64,000 nucleotides of DNA from positions 1 through 64,000 of the forward strand of contig JAJPIC010000024.1 of NCBI GenBank assembly GCA_021324915.1, given 5' to 3'. Positions 9,508 through 19,900 of this stretch are shown piece after piece (within the stretch, counting starts at the first letter, position 1; every line of letters starts with the position of its first letter). This DNA is from Beijerinckiaceae bacterium. GTDB lineage: Bacteria > Pseudomonadota > Alphaproteobacteria > Rhizobiales > Beijerinckiaceae. Both the position numbers and the translations under genes were made by a program. The notes under the pieces were generated by a model. The model was not told the origin of the DNA and searched no databases. It saw only the letters and a program-made list of their open reading frames with translations.

Positions 9508-11007
9508 TTGCCTTCTTTCTCCGATATTGTTTTCGAAGCTGGCATTGCGGCGAGGAGCCTCGCCGATCTTCTCACCGGCAGGAGCCTGCGCCTCGGCGTG
9601 ACCGGCCTATCGGGCGCCGGCAAGACGATCTTCGTCACCGCGCTCGTCCAACATTTGACGCTCGCCGCCCGCCTCGCCGAGCTCGGTACGAAAAACCCGC
9701 TGCCTGTCTTCCGCGTCCATGCCGAAGGCCGGCTCGTCGGGGCAAGGCTCGAGCCGCAGCCGGACGATGCCGTGCCGCGCTTTGCCTATGAGGATCACGT
9801 CAATATGCTCACGGGACCGGGCGGGCACAACGATGCGCGCGCCTGGCCGCAATCGACGAAGCGCATTTCCGAATTGCGGCTTTGGCTCGAATTCGAACGG
9901 GGCGCCGGAATTGGGCGGCGCAGCAGAGCCGGGCTCGCAATCGACATCGTCGATTATCCCGGCGAATGGCTGCTCGATCTCACGCTGCTTGAAAAATCCT
10001 ATCAGCGCTGGTCGCAAGAGACGCTCGCCTCGAGCGCCTCCAGCGTGCGCGCGCCGCTCGCTGCGGAATGGCGAACCTATGTTCAAAACCTCGACCCGAA
10101 TGCGCCGGAAGAGGAAGACGTGGCGCAACGCGCCGCGGCCCTGTTCAAGGCCTATCTCAAGGCCTGCCGGGCCGAGCCGGTGTCGGCTTCGGCGCTGCCG
10201 CCCGGACGTTTTCTGATGCCGGGCGATCTCGAAGGCTCGCCGCTTTTGACCTTTTCGCCGCTCCAACTGCAGGAGAACGCGACGGTCGCGCCCCATTCGC
10301 TCGCCGCGATGATGGCGCGCCGCTATGAAGCCTATCGCGCGCATGTGGTGCGGCCCTTCTTTCGCGATCATTTCGCGAGACTCGACCGGCAGATCGTTTT
10401 GGTCGATGTGCTGGCCGCGTTGAACGGCGGGCCGACGGCGCTGCGCGATCTCGAGACAGCGCTTGCCGACGTTCTTAGCGCGTTTCGTACCGGCCGCAAT
10501 TCGCTCCTCTCGACTTTGCTCCGACCGAAAATCGATAAGATCCTGTTCGCGGCAACCAAGGCAGATCACTTGAATCATCTAAGTCACGATCGGCTCGAGG
10601 CGATCCTGCGTCGGCTGACGGCGCGCGCCATTGCCCGCGCCGAAAGCCTTGGGGCTGCAATAGACGTCGTGGCGCTTGCGGCCGTGCGCGCGACGCGCGA
10701 AGCAAATGTCGGACGCGGCGGCGCCGCTTTGCCGGCCGTCATCGGCACTCCGCTTAAAGGCGAGCGCATTGGCGATGAAGTCTTCGACGGGGCGACTGAA
10801 GTCGCGATCTTTCCCGGCGAATTGCCGAGCAATCCGGATGAAGTCTTCGCCGGCGATTACGCCGTCGATCCGCGCACCGCGGATTATCGCTTCGTGCGGT
10901 TTCGCCCGCCGATTGCGGCACGCGATGCGGCCGCCGCGCCATTACCTTTGCCGCATATCCGCCTCGATCGCGCCCTGCAATTTCTGCTCGGCGACAGACT
11001 AAGGTAG
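9508..11007 (+). CDS. YcjX family P-loop GTPase-like protein (DUF463)
   Basis: This 499-residue protein has a Walker A G-L-S-G-A-G-K-T near its N-terminus (about residues 31-38) and the I-V-D-Y-P-G-E-W-L-L-D-L motif typical of YcjX. The ORF track starts 45 codons early, inside the preceding phosphatase gene. TTG 9508, 12 bp after that gene, gives M-P-S-F-S-D-I and is preferred. YcjX proteins form a conserved pair with YcjF membrane proteins, are linked to stress or phage-shock functions, and have no firm biochemical role. The pair is conserved here, separated by 5 bp. Confidence 0.88.
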   Translation: MPSFSDIVFEAGIAARSLADLLTGRSLRLGVTGLSGAGKTIFVTALVQHLTLAARLAELGTKNPLPVFRVHAEGRLVGARLEPQPDDAVPRFAYEDHVNMLTGPGGHNDARAWPQSTKRISELRLWLEFERGAGIGRRSRAGLAIDIVDYPGEWLLDLTLLEKSYQRWSQETLASSASSVRAPLAAEWRTYVQNLDPNAPEEEDVAQRAAALFKAYLKACRAEPVSASALPPGRFLMPGDLEGSPLLTFSPLQLQENATVAPHSLAAMMARRYEAYRAHVVRPFFRDHFARLDRQIVLVDVLAALNGGPTALRDLETALADVLSAFRTGRNSLLSTLLRPKIDKILFAATKADHLNHLSHDRLEAILRRLTARAIARAESLGAAIDVVALAAVRATREANVGRGGAALPAVIGTPLKGERIGDEVFDGATEVAIFPGELPSNPDEVFAGDYAVDPRTADYRFVRFRPPIAARDAAAAPLPLPHIRLDRALQFLLGDRLR

Positions 11008-11012
11008 CGTCC

Positions 11013-12056
11013 GTGGCAAAGCCGAAGATCAAACCGCAAGCCTTTCGCCTCGGCAAAACCGCGGAGGAGGAAGCGCCGCGCGCGGCTTTCACCATCGAGC
11101 CGGTGCCCGATTTCGTCGAGGCAGAGGCGGCCGCCGCCGCGGCAGTGGATCCCGGCGAGCAAATGGTCGAAACCGCGCAACGTCGCGGCATAACGCGTGG
11201 CGCCTTGCTTTCCTGGGGCGGGCTTTTCTTTTCGACCGCCGGCGGATTTCTGTTGCTCGTCATCGGCAATTGGATCGCCGGCCTGATCAAGGACCTTTTC
11301 GCGCGTTCGCCCGTCCTCGGCTACGCAGCGCTGGCACTCGCCGCGCTGGCGCTCCTTGCGCTTTGCGTGCTCGCCGCCCGCGAGATTTGGGGCATCGCCC
11401 GGCAGAGCAGGATTGCGCATATCCATATGGGCTTTGCCGCGGCGCGCGCGGCGGACGATCGCGAAGCTGCGCGCCGGCTCGTCTCGGCGCTCGCTGCGAT
11501 CGAGGCAAAGCGCCGGCAAAGCGCACAGCTCCTCGAGCTCACGCATGAAATCATCGACGGACGCGATCTCATCGACATAGCCGAGCGCGACCTGATCCTG
11601 CCGCTCGATCAGGAAGTGCGGCGCGAGATCGCGCAAGCGGCCAAGCGCGTCTCCATGGTCACGGCGATTTCTCCGCGCGCGCTCGTCGATATCGCCTTCG
11701 TCGCCGCGCAGGCTTTGCGGCTCATTCGAAAAATCGCTGAGATTTATGGCGGGCGGCCGGGCTTTTTCGGCTTTCTCAAATTGATGCGTTCGGTCGGCGT
11801 GCATCTTGCGATCACCGGCGGTGTCGCGGTCGGCGACTCGCTCATTCAACAAGTGCTTGGGCACGGGATAGCGGCGCGACTCTCGGCGCGATTGGGCGAG
11901 GGCGTGTTGAACGGCATGCTGACAGCGCGTGTGGGGCTTTCCGCAATGGCGGTCTGCCGGCCGATGCCTTTTGCCGTCACGCCGACGCCGGGCATCGGCG
12001 ATGTCGCGCCATTCCTCTTTCGCTCCGAGAAGGAGGAAGGTGCGAGCCGCGGGTGA
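11013..12056 (+). CDS. YcjF family inner-membrane protein (TIGR01620/DUF697)
   Basis: This is the 347-residue partner of YcjX. It has a polar, acidic and alanine-rich N-terminal 65 residues. Two transmembrane helices follow, around 72-92 and 100-123, and then a long helical domain ends in the DUF697-like region rich in glycine (I-T-G-G-V-A-V-G-D-S). The start is GTG 11013, 5 bp after the ycjX-like gene. The function of the pair is not established. Confidence 0.88.
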   Translation: MAKPKIKPQAFRLGKTAEEEAPRAAFTIEPVPDFVEAEAAAAAAVDPGEQMVETAQRRGITRGALLSWGGLFFSTAGGFLLLVIGNWIAGLIKDLFARSPVLGYAALALAALALLALCVLAAREIWGIARQSRIAHIHMGFAAARAADDREAARRLVSALAAIEAKRRQSAQLLELTHEIIDGRDLIDIAERDLILPLDQEVRREIAQAAKRVSMVTAISPRALVDIAFVAAQALRLIRKIAEIYGGRPGFFGFLKLMRSVGVHLAITGGVAVGDSLIQQVLGHGIAARLSARLGEGVLNGMLTARVGLSAMAVCRPMPFAVTPTPGIGDVAPFLFRSEKEEGASRG

Positions 12057-12428
12057 TCCGATTTTCGAAGATCCTCGGCAGGAGGCTCTACCGGATCTCG
12101 AAGCTCGGTGACTTGCCTCGAGCCAGCCACATCGGCAGGAATTTTCTGATAATTTTTTTTTCGCGCGCGGACCAAGATCAGCAATGCTCGCTCGCCGGTT
12201 GCAGCAGCCGAAAGCTTCGAAAGCGTTGAATCGAGGCGGCTTTCCATAAACGTATTTGCATAATCACGCGGTTCGTGCTGAATTGGCGCGCACAACCGCA
12301 TCTTGATGTGACCGCGAATAAGCCACAATGTCGGCACTATAAGTTCTCGTACCGTAACTGCGCAGCCATAGTGCAGAGTGGGTTGGGGACGCGCGTACGA
12401 GCGGCCTTGCGGCTGCCGGGGAGCGAAT
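12057..12428. other. intergenic region before the TAXI gene
   Basis: This 372-bp stretch has no ORF I can support. An eight- to nine-residue T run near 12150-12160 follows a weakly structured region and might end transcription of the YcjX/YcjF operon. I see no confident promoter or riboswitch. Confidence 0.5.
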
Positions 12429-13586
12429 ATGCGTATTGTACTTGCTTCGTTTCTGAGCTTGTTTTTGGTCGCGTTTATTTCCGGCGCCGGCGCGGCAGGC
12501 GGAAATGCCGGAAGGCACGCCTGGCAGAGGCACCAGGCCATCGATAGCCAACAGGCGATCAGCGACTATGACCGCGAACGCCAGCGCATAAACGACAACG
12601 TCGTTACTATTCTCTCAGGCAACCGCGACGGAGATTCGCTCGGGATCGTCTATGATCTCTCCGAGGTTCTGGACGACGGCGACAATCTCCGCGTGCTGCC
12701 CGTGGTGGGGAAGGGAAGCGCCCAGAACGTGCGCGATATCCTGCTCCTGCACGGCATCGACATGGGGATCACCCATTCGAACATTCTCAATCATTACGCC
12801 AAGACGGGCGAACTCGGCGACATCAAGAGCCAGATCGCCTATATCAGCAAGCTCTTCAACGAAGAGATGCATATTCTAGCCGGCCCGGGCGTGAAGGATC
12901 TGAACGATCTGCGCGGGAAGCCGGTGAATTTCGGCGAGACCGGCAGCGGCACGGAACTCACCTCCCAGCTCGTGTTTCAGGCGCTCGGCATCAACGTCAA
13001 AGAAGTCAACATGGGGCAGGCCGACGCGGTCGCCGCCATCAAGGATGGGCGTATTGCCGCGACCATCCTGATCACCGGTAAACCGTCGAGCTTTGTCGCG
13101 ACGCTGAAACCGTCCGATGGACTGAAGCTCGTGCCCATTCCGTTCACTGCGCCGCTGTTCAACGATTATTATCCGGCGGTGTTGGAACATGCCGATTACC
13201 CGAACCTCATTCCGGAGGGGCAGCGGGTCGACACGGTTGCCAATTGCGCCGTTCTCGCGGCATTCAACTGGCCGAAATATACGGACCGGTACAACAAGGT
13301 CGCCAAATTCGTCGACGCGTTCTTCAATCATTTCGAAGATTTCCGCAAACCTCCGCGGCGCGCGAAATGGCGCGAGGTGAACTTCGCCGCGACGCTGGAA
13401 GGTTGGACGCGCTTTCCCGCCGCTCAGGCCTGGATCGATGCGTCGCGCCCGCAAGAGGCGACGCAGCAGGATTTCGACCGCTTTCTGGCAACCAGCGGCA
13501 AGGACCAGGGACTTCAGTCCGATGCGCAGCGGGAAGAATTGTTTCGTGCGTTTGTAAAGTGGAAGGCTTCGCAGGCCCAGCATTGA
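12429..13586 (+). CDS. TAXI-family substrate-binding protein, TRAP-transporter type
   Basis: This 385-residue periplasmic protein of the TAXI (TRAP-associated extracytoplasmic immunogenic) family has a clear signal peptide (M-R-I-V-L-A-S-F-L-S-L-F-L-V ending near A-G-A). Conserved features include G-S-A-Q-N-V-R-D-I, a lobe-hinge region with D-L-R-G-K-P-V-N-F-G and G-S-G-T-E. The ORF track begins 17 codons too early; ATG 12429 begins the signal peptide. No TRAP membrane subunit is present in the window, so either the permease is elsewhere or the protein has been adapted as a sensor. A Sel1-like membrane protein follows and may be its partner. Confidence 0.85.
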   Translation: MRIVLASFLSLFLVAFISGAGAAGGNAGRHAWQRHQAIDSQQAISDYDRERQRINDNVVTILSGNRDGDSLGIVYDLSEVLDDGDNLRVLPVVGKGSAQNVRDILLLHGIDMGITHSNILNHYAKTGELGDIKSQIAYISKLFNEEMHILAGPGVKDLNDLRGKPVNFGETGSGTELTSQLVFQALGINVKEVNMGQADAVAAIKDGRIAATILITGKPSSFVATLKPSDGLKLVPIPFTAPLFNDYYPAVLEHADYPNLIPEGQRVDTVANCAVLAAFNWPKYTDRYNKVAKFVDAFFNHFEDFRKPPRRAKWREVNFAATLEGWTRFPAAQAWIDASRPQEATQQDFDRFLATSGKDQGLQSDAQREELFRAFVKWKASQAQH

Positions 13587-13625
13587 TCGACCGGGGCCGG
13601 AGGCCAAGCGTGGGGTGGTGCGGCA

Positions 13626-14621
13626 ATGAACCGGTTGGAGCGTTTCTCGGATTTGGAATTTGAACCAAGGCAGCGCTCGCTGCTTCATCTCGTCCGTTGG
13701 TTCGGCATGATCTGCGCTGTCGGCATATTGCTCGCCTGCGCGACCGCGGCCGTGGCTCTATTGAGCGAGGACAATCCGCTGCCGTCAAAGGCGAAGGCCG
13801 CGAAACAGGCGGAGGTGAAATCAAATCCGGGAGCCGGGGATCTCATTGTTGCGAATGCGGGCAATTCCCTGCTCGTGACGCCGGCCGCGGCGAGCCCGCT
13901 TCGTCCGGTCGAGGACGTTGCGGCGCCCTTGCCGATCATCGAGGCAGCACAACGCTCCGACAGAGCCGATGCGCGCAAAAAAATTCCGCAGGATCCGGCG
14001 AGCGGCATGCCGACATTGGCGCTCGATCAAGTGATCCCGGCCAAGCCGCATCAGGCTTCGCCGTTCAATCTCTCCCTCAATGCCGATGGGGTCGTACCGG
14101 ATCATAGTCTGATCGCCATCCGCGGCCTGCCGAAGGGAACGGTGCTGTCGGCGGGTCACTCCGACGGCGCCGATGGCTGGTATCTGGTGCCGGACGACCT
14201 CGGCAATGGGTTATCGATTACGCCCGGTGAGGAAGCGAAGGGGACGAGCGAGCTCGTCGTGCAATTGCTGGCGCCGGACGGCCGCGTTGCCAACGAAAAG
14301 CGCGCAAGCCTGGTTTTGCCCACCAGCGACGCGAGTGCGGCGCACGAGATGACGCCCGAGGAGATCCAGGTGCTCATGCAACATGGCCGGGATTTGGAAA
14401 GGGTCGGCTATTTTGCAGGGGCGCGGCTCTTCTTCCAGCGCGCGGCGGATGCGGGGAGCGCGGAGGCGGCGCGCGCAATGGGCGAGACCTATGATCCCGT
14501 CGAATTCGAGAAGCTCGGCGTGCGCGGCCTCGTTCCCGACGAGGCCATGGCGCAAAAATGGTATGAGCGTGCGCAAGAACTCGAGGCAAAGCAGGCAAAA
14601 CAGGGCGGAGCGACGGAATAG
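13626..14621 (+). CDS. membrane-anchored protein with C-terminal Sel1-like repeats, function unknown
   Basis: This 331-residue protein has one N-terminal transmembrane helix (about residues 23-42, I-C-A-V-G-I-L-L-A-C). A proline- and alanine-rich periplasmic linker follows. A middle part has the pattern I-A-I-R-G-L-P-K-G-T..S-A-G, seen in other alphaproteobacterial proteins of unknown function. The C-terminal helical pair (A-R-L-F-F-Q-R-A-A-D-A-G-S-A-E-A-A) looks like Sel1/TPR repeats. It lies 39 bp after the TAXI gene and is probably co-transcribed. The role is not known. Confidence 0.7.
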   Translation: MNRLERFSDLEFEPRQRSLLHLVRWFGMICAVGILLACATAAVALLSEDNPLPSKAKAAKQAEVKSNPGAGDLIVANAGNSLLVTPAAASPLRPVEDVAAPLPIIEAAQRSDRADARKKIPQDPASGMPTLALDQVIPAKPHQASPFNLSLNADGVVPDHSLIAIRGLPKGTVLSAGHSDGADGWYLVPDDLGNGLSITPGEEAKGTSELVVQLLAPDGRVANEKRASLVLPTSDASAAHEMTPEEIQVLMQHGRDLERVGYFAGARLFFQRAADAGSAEAARAMGETYDPVEFEKLGVRGLVPDEAMAQKWYERAQELEAKQAKQGGATE

Positions 14622-14642
14622 TCGCTCGCGCCGCGGCTGGCT

Positions 14643-15680
<1,038 letters not shown>

Positions 15681-15777
15681 TCATGACTCCTGAAATGCTT
15701 GCCCGTCCGGTTGGCTTCAAAAGGCAGGGCATCGCAACCTGATTTATTGTCGCGGCAATGAGCCGGCGCAGGGTCGC

Positions 15778-16101
15778 TTATCCCTGACGGGGCGGCGTCG
15801 TAACGATCAGCCCGTCGAGTTCCGGCGTGACTTTGATCTGGCAGGAAAGCCGCGAATTGGGCTGCGTGGCATAGGCGAAATCGAGCATGTCCTCTTCCTG
15901 CGGGCTGGGGCCCCCGGTCAGCGACAAAAAGGCCTTGTCGACATAGACATGGCACGTGGCGCAGGCGCAGGCGCCGCCGCATTCGGCAGTGATCTCAGGG
16001 ACGGAATTGCGGATCGCCGTCTCCATCACGGTCGAGCCTTCTTCCGCCTCGACCGTCCGCTTCTCGCCGGACGAATCGATGAAAGTGATCTTGATCGTCA
16101 T
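15778..16101 (-). CDS. adrenodoxin-type 2Fe-2S ferredoxin
   Basis: This 107-residue ferredoxin has the four cluster cysteines in the C-G-G-A-C-A-C-A-T-C-H cluster region and the later S-C-Q-I. The spacing C-x5-C-x2-C is that of vertebrate and bacterial adrenodoxins, not of plant-type photosynthetic ferredoxins. Such proteins serve P450s, Fe-S cluster assembly or other hydroxylases. No P450 is in view. The neighbouring ferredoxin reductase gene suggests a two-protein electron chain. Confidence 0.92.
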   Translation of the reverse strand: MTIKITFIDSSGEKRTVEAEEGSTVMETAIRNSVPEITAECGGACACATCHVYVDKAFLSLTGGPSPQEEDMLDFAYATQPNSRLSCQIKVTPELDGLIVTTPPRQG

Positions 16102-16143
16102 ATAGGTCTCTGGGGTTGGTTTAGGCAGGCGTTCGCGCCCTCT

Positions 16144-16647
16144 TTACTTAAGAGCCCCGCCCATGAACAGCCCTTGTCTTTGCCGAGGCGGCCGCCTTTG
16201 CTTGGCTTCGATATGGAAATCATGAGCTTGAGCCGGCGGCTCAGGCGGGCGGGGAAGATTGCGCAGATGCGCTTCGATGGCGGCGAGCGTCCGGCGAAGA
16301 GCCGCGGCGAGTCGTTCCGCTTGGCTCTGGCCACGCTCGAGCTCGGCCGCGGTGTCGGCGAGCTCAAAGGCGCCAATCGCGCGGGCCGAGCCTTTCAGCC
16401 GATGCAGGAAACCGGGCTCAGCGACACTAACCCCCCTGATTTGCGCCATAAATTCGGCCGACTGTCGGACAAACAGGTCGAGGAGTTCGCGCTGCAGGCC
16501 CGAATCGGCGCCCGTCTGCTCGGCGAGATGGAGGATATCGAGGACATCACGGCGAAAGTTGACAGGGCTCTGGGCGGCGCCCCCGGAGGCCGATCCTTCG
16601 GAGGATGGGGTCGCGGTGGGCGAGGCTTGATCTCCGGACGAAGTCAC
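16144..16647 (-). CDS. orphan histidine phosphotransfer (Hpt) domain protein
   Basis: This 167-residue protein has an Hpt domain around residues 38-130. The phospho-accepting histidine is in H-R-L-K-G-S-A-R-A-I-G-A, an H-x-L-K-G-S-A motif. The N-terminus is serine/alanine-rich and the C-terminal 35 residues are basic and proline-rich, both presumably flexible. No histidine kinase or response regulator gene is adjacent, so it is an orphan relay component. Divergent transcription from the growth-pole-ring-like gene is the notable context. Confidence 0.82.
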   Translation of the reverse strand: MTSSGDQASPTATPSSEGSASGGAAQSPVNFRRDVLDILHLAEQTGADSGLQRELLDLFVRQSAEFMAQIRGVSVAEPGFLHRLKGSARAIGAFELADTAAELERGQSQAERLAAALRRTLAAIEAHLRNLPRPPEPPAQAHDFHIEAKQRRPPRQRQGLFMGGALK

Positions 16648-16934
16648 GTGCCCTGCGCCTTTGTTGGATATGGCCGGTTATTCCCTTGCTACTGCACGAT
16701 TTTTGCTTGGATAACCGGGCGGTGCGCGGGAGATCGAACTGGCGAAAAATTGTTTCCGATCATGGTGAAAGCGCCGTTAACGACGAATCAAAAGCTTGCC
16801 GGCCCAGCGGTTTCAATCCCCAAGGCACAGATGTAGAGTGCTTTTGGTTAACGGATGGCTGGATCCAAGCCGTTGGAGAGAGATCGAAGCTCAAGTCTCG
16901 GTCCATTTTTTCCGTTATTTAACAAGAGGCAAGC

Positions 16935-19900
16935 ATGGCCACGAACAAGGCGCAAGATCCCGCGGCTGCGGCGCTCTCGGCGATTGAGGAGGCTTTGAAC
17001 CTGACCGGCGAAGGCCCAGCCCAGAAGGCACCGGAGATCTCGACCCCGATTTTCCCGAAGGCCTCGGATCCAGACAAGACGCCGAGAATGATGAAGCGCC
17101 ATTCGGAATTGCCAGTCGCGCAGGTTGCCGGAGGGCAGAGCGAAGCCCCGCCGGCCGTCGAAAATGGACGCCTCGCGCGCAAGTTGCCGGAGATCGAGGA
17201 GCACCCTCTTTTCGCACCAAAAAAGCCCGAACGGAGCAAGCCCGATTTTGCTGCCGAGCGCTCGCCGGTCGCCCCGGTTCCGGCGGCCAATGACGATCGC
17301 GATTCGATCGGCGCCATGCTACGGGCCGTCAACAAGAAACCGACTTCGGTCTCGCTGATCGTCGCGGCGGTCTTCTCCGCCATATGGCTCTTATTGTCGG
17401 CGCTTTATTTCGCCACGCACCGCGCCGAAATTCTCGGGTCCGGCGGGGTCAGGACGGAACTGGCCTTCTTCGCTTTTGCGACTGTCGCACCGATCGCGTT
17501 CTTCCTGGTCACGGGTGTGCTGGCCCGCCGCGCCGAGGAAATGCGGCTGACGGCGCGCTCGATGGTCGAGGTCGCCATGCGGCTCGCCGAGCCTGAAGCG
17601 GTCGCGAGCGAGCAGATGGTCACGCTATCGCAGGCGATCCGCCGCGAGATCGTCTCGATGGGCGATGGAATCGAGCGGGCGCTGGCGCGCGCCGGAGAGC
17701 TCGAAACGCTGGTGCGTTCGGAGGTCTCCAATCTGGAACGGTCCTATTCGGACAACGAGCGGCGCATCCGGGCGCTGGTCGAAGAACTCTCAGCCGAGCG
17801 CGAGTCCATGCAGGCCAATGGCGAGCGCATGCGCAATGCGATCGGCGGGGCGCAAGATTCCTTCGCCCGCGAGCTCGAGAACGCCTCGGCAGGGCTTGCC
17901 GAAAATCTGAGCGCCGCGGCCGCCAGCATCACCATGTCGCTCGGCGCCAAGGCGGAGGAGATCCGTTTCGCCCTGACGCAGGTCGGCGACCAGCTGGCCG
18001 AAAGCCTTGCTGGCCAGGCGGAATCCGTCCTCGGTCGGCTGGAACAGGCGCGGGTCGGCGTCGAAGCGACGGCCGGGCAGGCGAGCACCGAAATTGCCGA
18101 GACGCTGGCGCGCCGTCTTGCGGAAATCGAGTCCACGGTCGGTCAGGTGAGCACGGAGCTCTCGGAACAGGTCGCGCGGCGCCTCGCCGAAGTCGAAGCC
18201 ACGGTCGGCCAGGCGAATGCCGAAATGTCGGAGAGCTTTTCGCAAAGGCTTGCCGAGATCGATACGCAATTGCGCAGCAGCGGCGACGTGCTGATGACCG
18301 ATGTCGTGCAAAGGATCGAGGAATCGAGCGGCCGGATCAATTCGGTGCTCCATGAGGCGATCTCGACACTGACGATGCAATCGGACAAGCTCAGCGAACG
18401 CTTGTCGCAGAGCACGCACGATTCGCTCGAGACCTTCTCCTATCACGCCGGCACGCTGAACGACCGCTTCGGCCAGAGCGTCAGCGAAGCCATCAATGCG
18501 ATCGCAACGCACAGCGAGCGTGTAACCGAGACGCTTGCCGAGCGGCTCGGGCAGTTCGAAGAAGCCATTGCCGGCCAGGGCAATACGATTGCCGACCGGA
18601 TCGGCGAGAATGCGCAACATTTGACGACGGCGCTCAGCAAACAGCTCGAAGCGATCGAGACCGTGCTCGCGGTGCAGGGCGGCGAACTCGACGGCAAGTT
18701 CGAGGCGCGCGCGCAGCACACCGCCGATCTCTTTGCCGAGCAGACGCAGGCTTTCGAGGATCGCGCGGGAGCCAAAGTCCAGGCCATTGCCGATACATTC
18801 GAGGAGCTTATCGGACGAATCGATTCCGCCCTCGACGGGCGGGCTCAGGCGCTTAACGAGGCCCTGGCCGCGCGCACCATCGATATTGCCAAGATTCTTG
18901 GCGAAGGCGGCCGCGAGGTCATCCAGGCGCTCGAATCGAGAGCCGACGAGATCGACCGCGTCCTCCTGGATCGCGCCGCCTCGGTCGGCGAAACGCTTTC
19001 CAGCAAAGCGGACGAGGTCAACCAGACGCTCGGCGCGACCCTGGGCGACATCGGCGAGTCGCTCTCAGCCAAGATCGAGGAGATCAATCGGAGCCTTGCG
19101 AGCCGGGCAGACGACATCCATCAAGTGCTCGGCGGGAGGGCGGAAGAGATCCATCTGGCGCTCGGCGGCAAGGCCGAGGAGATCTATCATGCGCTCGGCG
19201 GCAAGGCCGACGAGATCAATCAGGCACTGGGCGGCAAGGTGGACGAAATCACCCAGGCGCTCGGCGGCAAGGCCGACGAGATCCATCAGGCGCTCGGCTG
19301 GAAAGCGGCGACCATCGCCGACACGCTCGATGGGCGGATTGCCCGGTTCGAGGATCAGGTGGTCGGCAGGCTCGAAGCGATCTCCACCGAATTCGACACG
19401 CGCGGGCGCGAGCTTGCCGAGAATCTCGCGACGCGCGCGCAAGAGATCGATTCGAACCTTTCGCACCATTCCGCCAATATCAGCGCGGCGCTCGACCAGG
19501 AATCGGGCGCGCTGGCCAATCTGCTCAGCGGACGCGCCGACACGCTGAAGGAATTGCTCGGCCAGGCGTCGACCGACCTCGACTCGACGCTTGCCGAACG
19601 GATCACGGAGATCGGCGGCGTGCTCGCCACGCGCGTCAACGAGATCGGCGCGGCGCTGGCTACTCGCCTCAGCGAGCTGCAAGGCGCGCTCGACGAACGC
19701 AGCCAAAACCTGCACGCAACCTTGCGCGCGCGCAGTGACGAATTCCACGCCTTGCTCGAAACGAAAGGCACGGACCTCGTCGCAAATCTCGGCCAGAAAC
19801 AAGCCGAGCTTGCCTCCACCATCGACCAATCTTCCGCCAATCTCGCCGAGACGCTTGCCTCGGGCGCCGCGGCGGCGGTCGAATCTCTGATTTCCACCAA

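Noticed and set aside
19128-19325. 33-bp repeats as CRISPR or minisatellite DNA
   Set aside because: They lie in frame inside a long gene and encode a regular 11-residue helix repeat.
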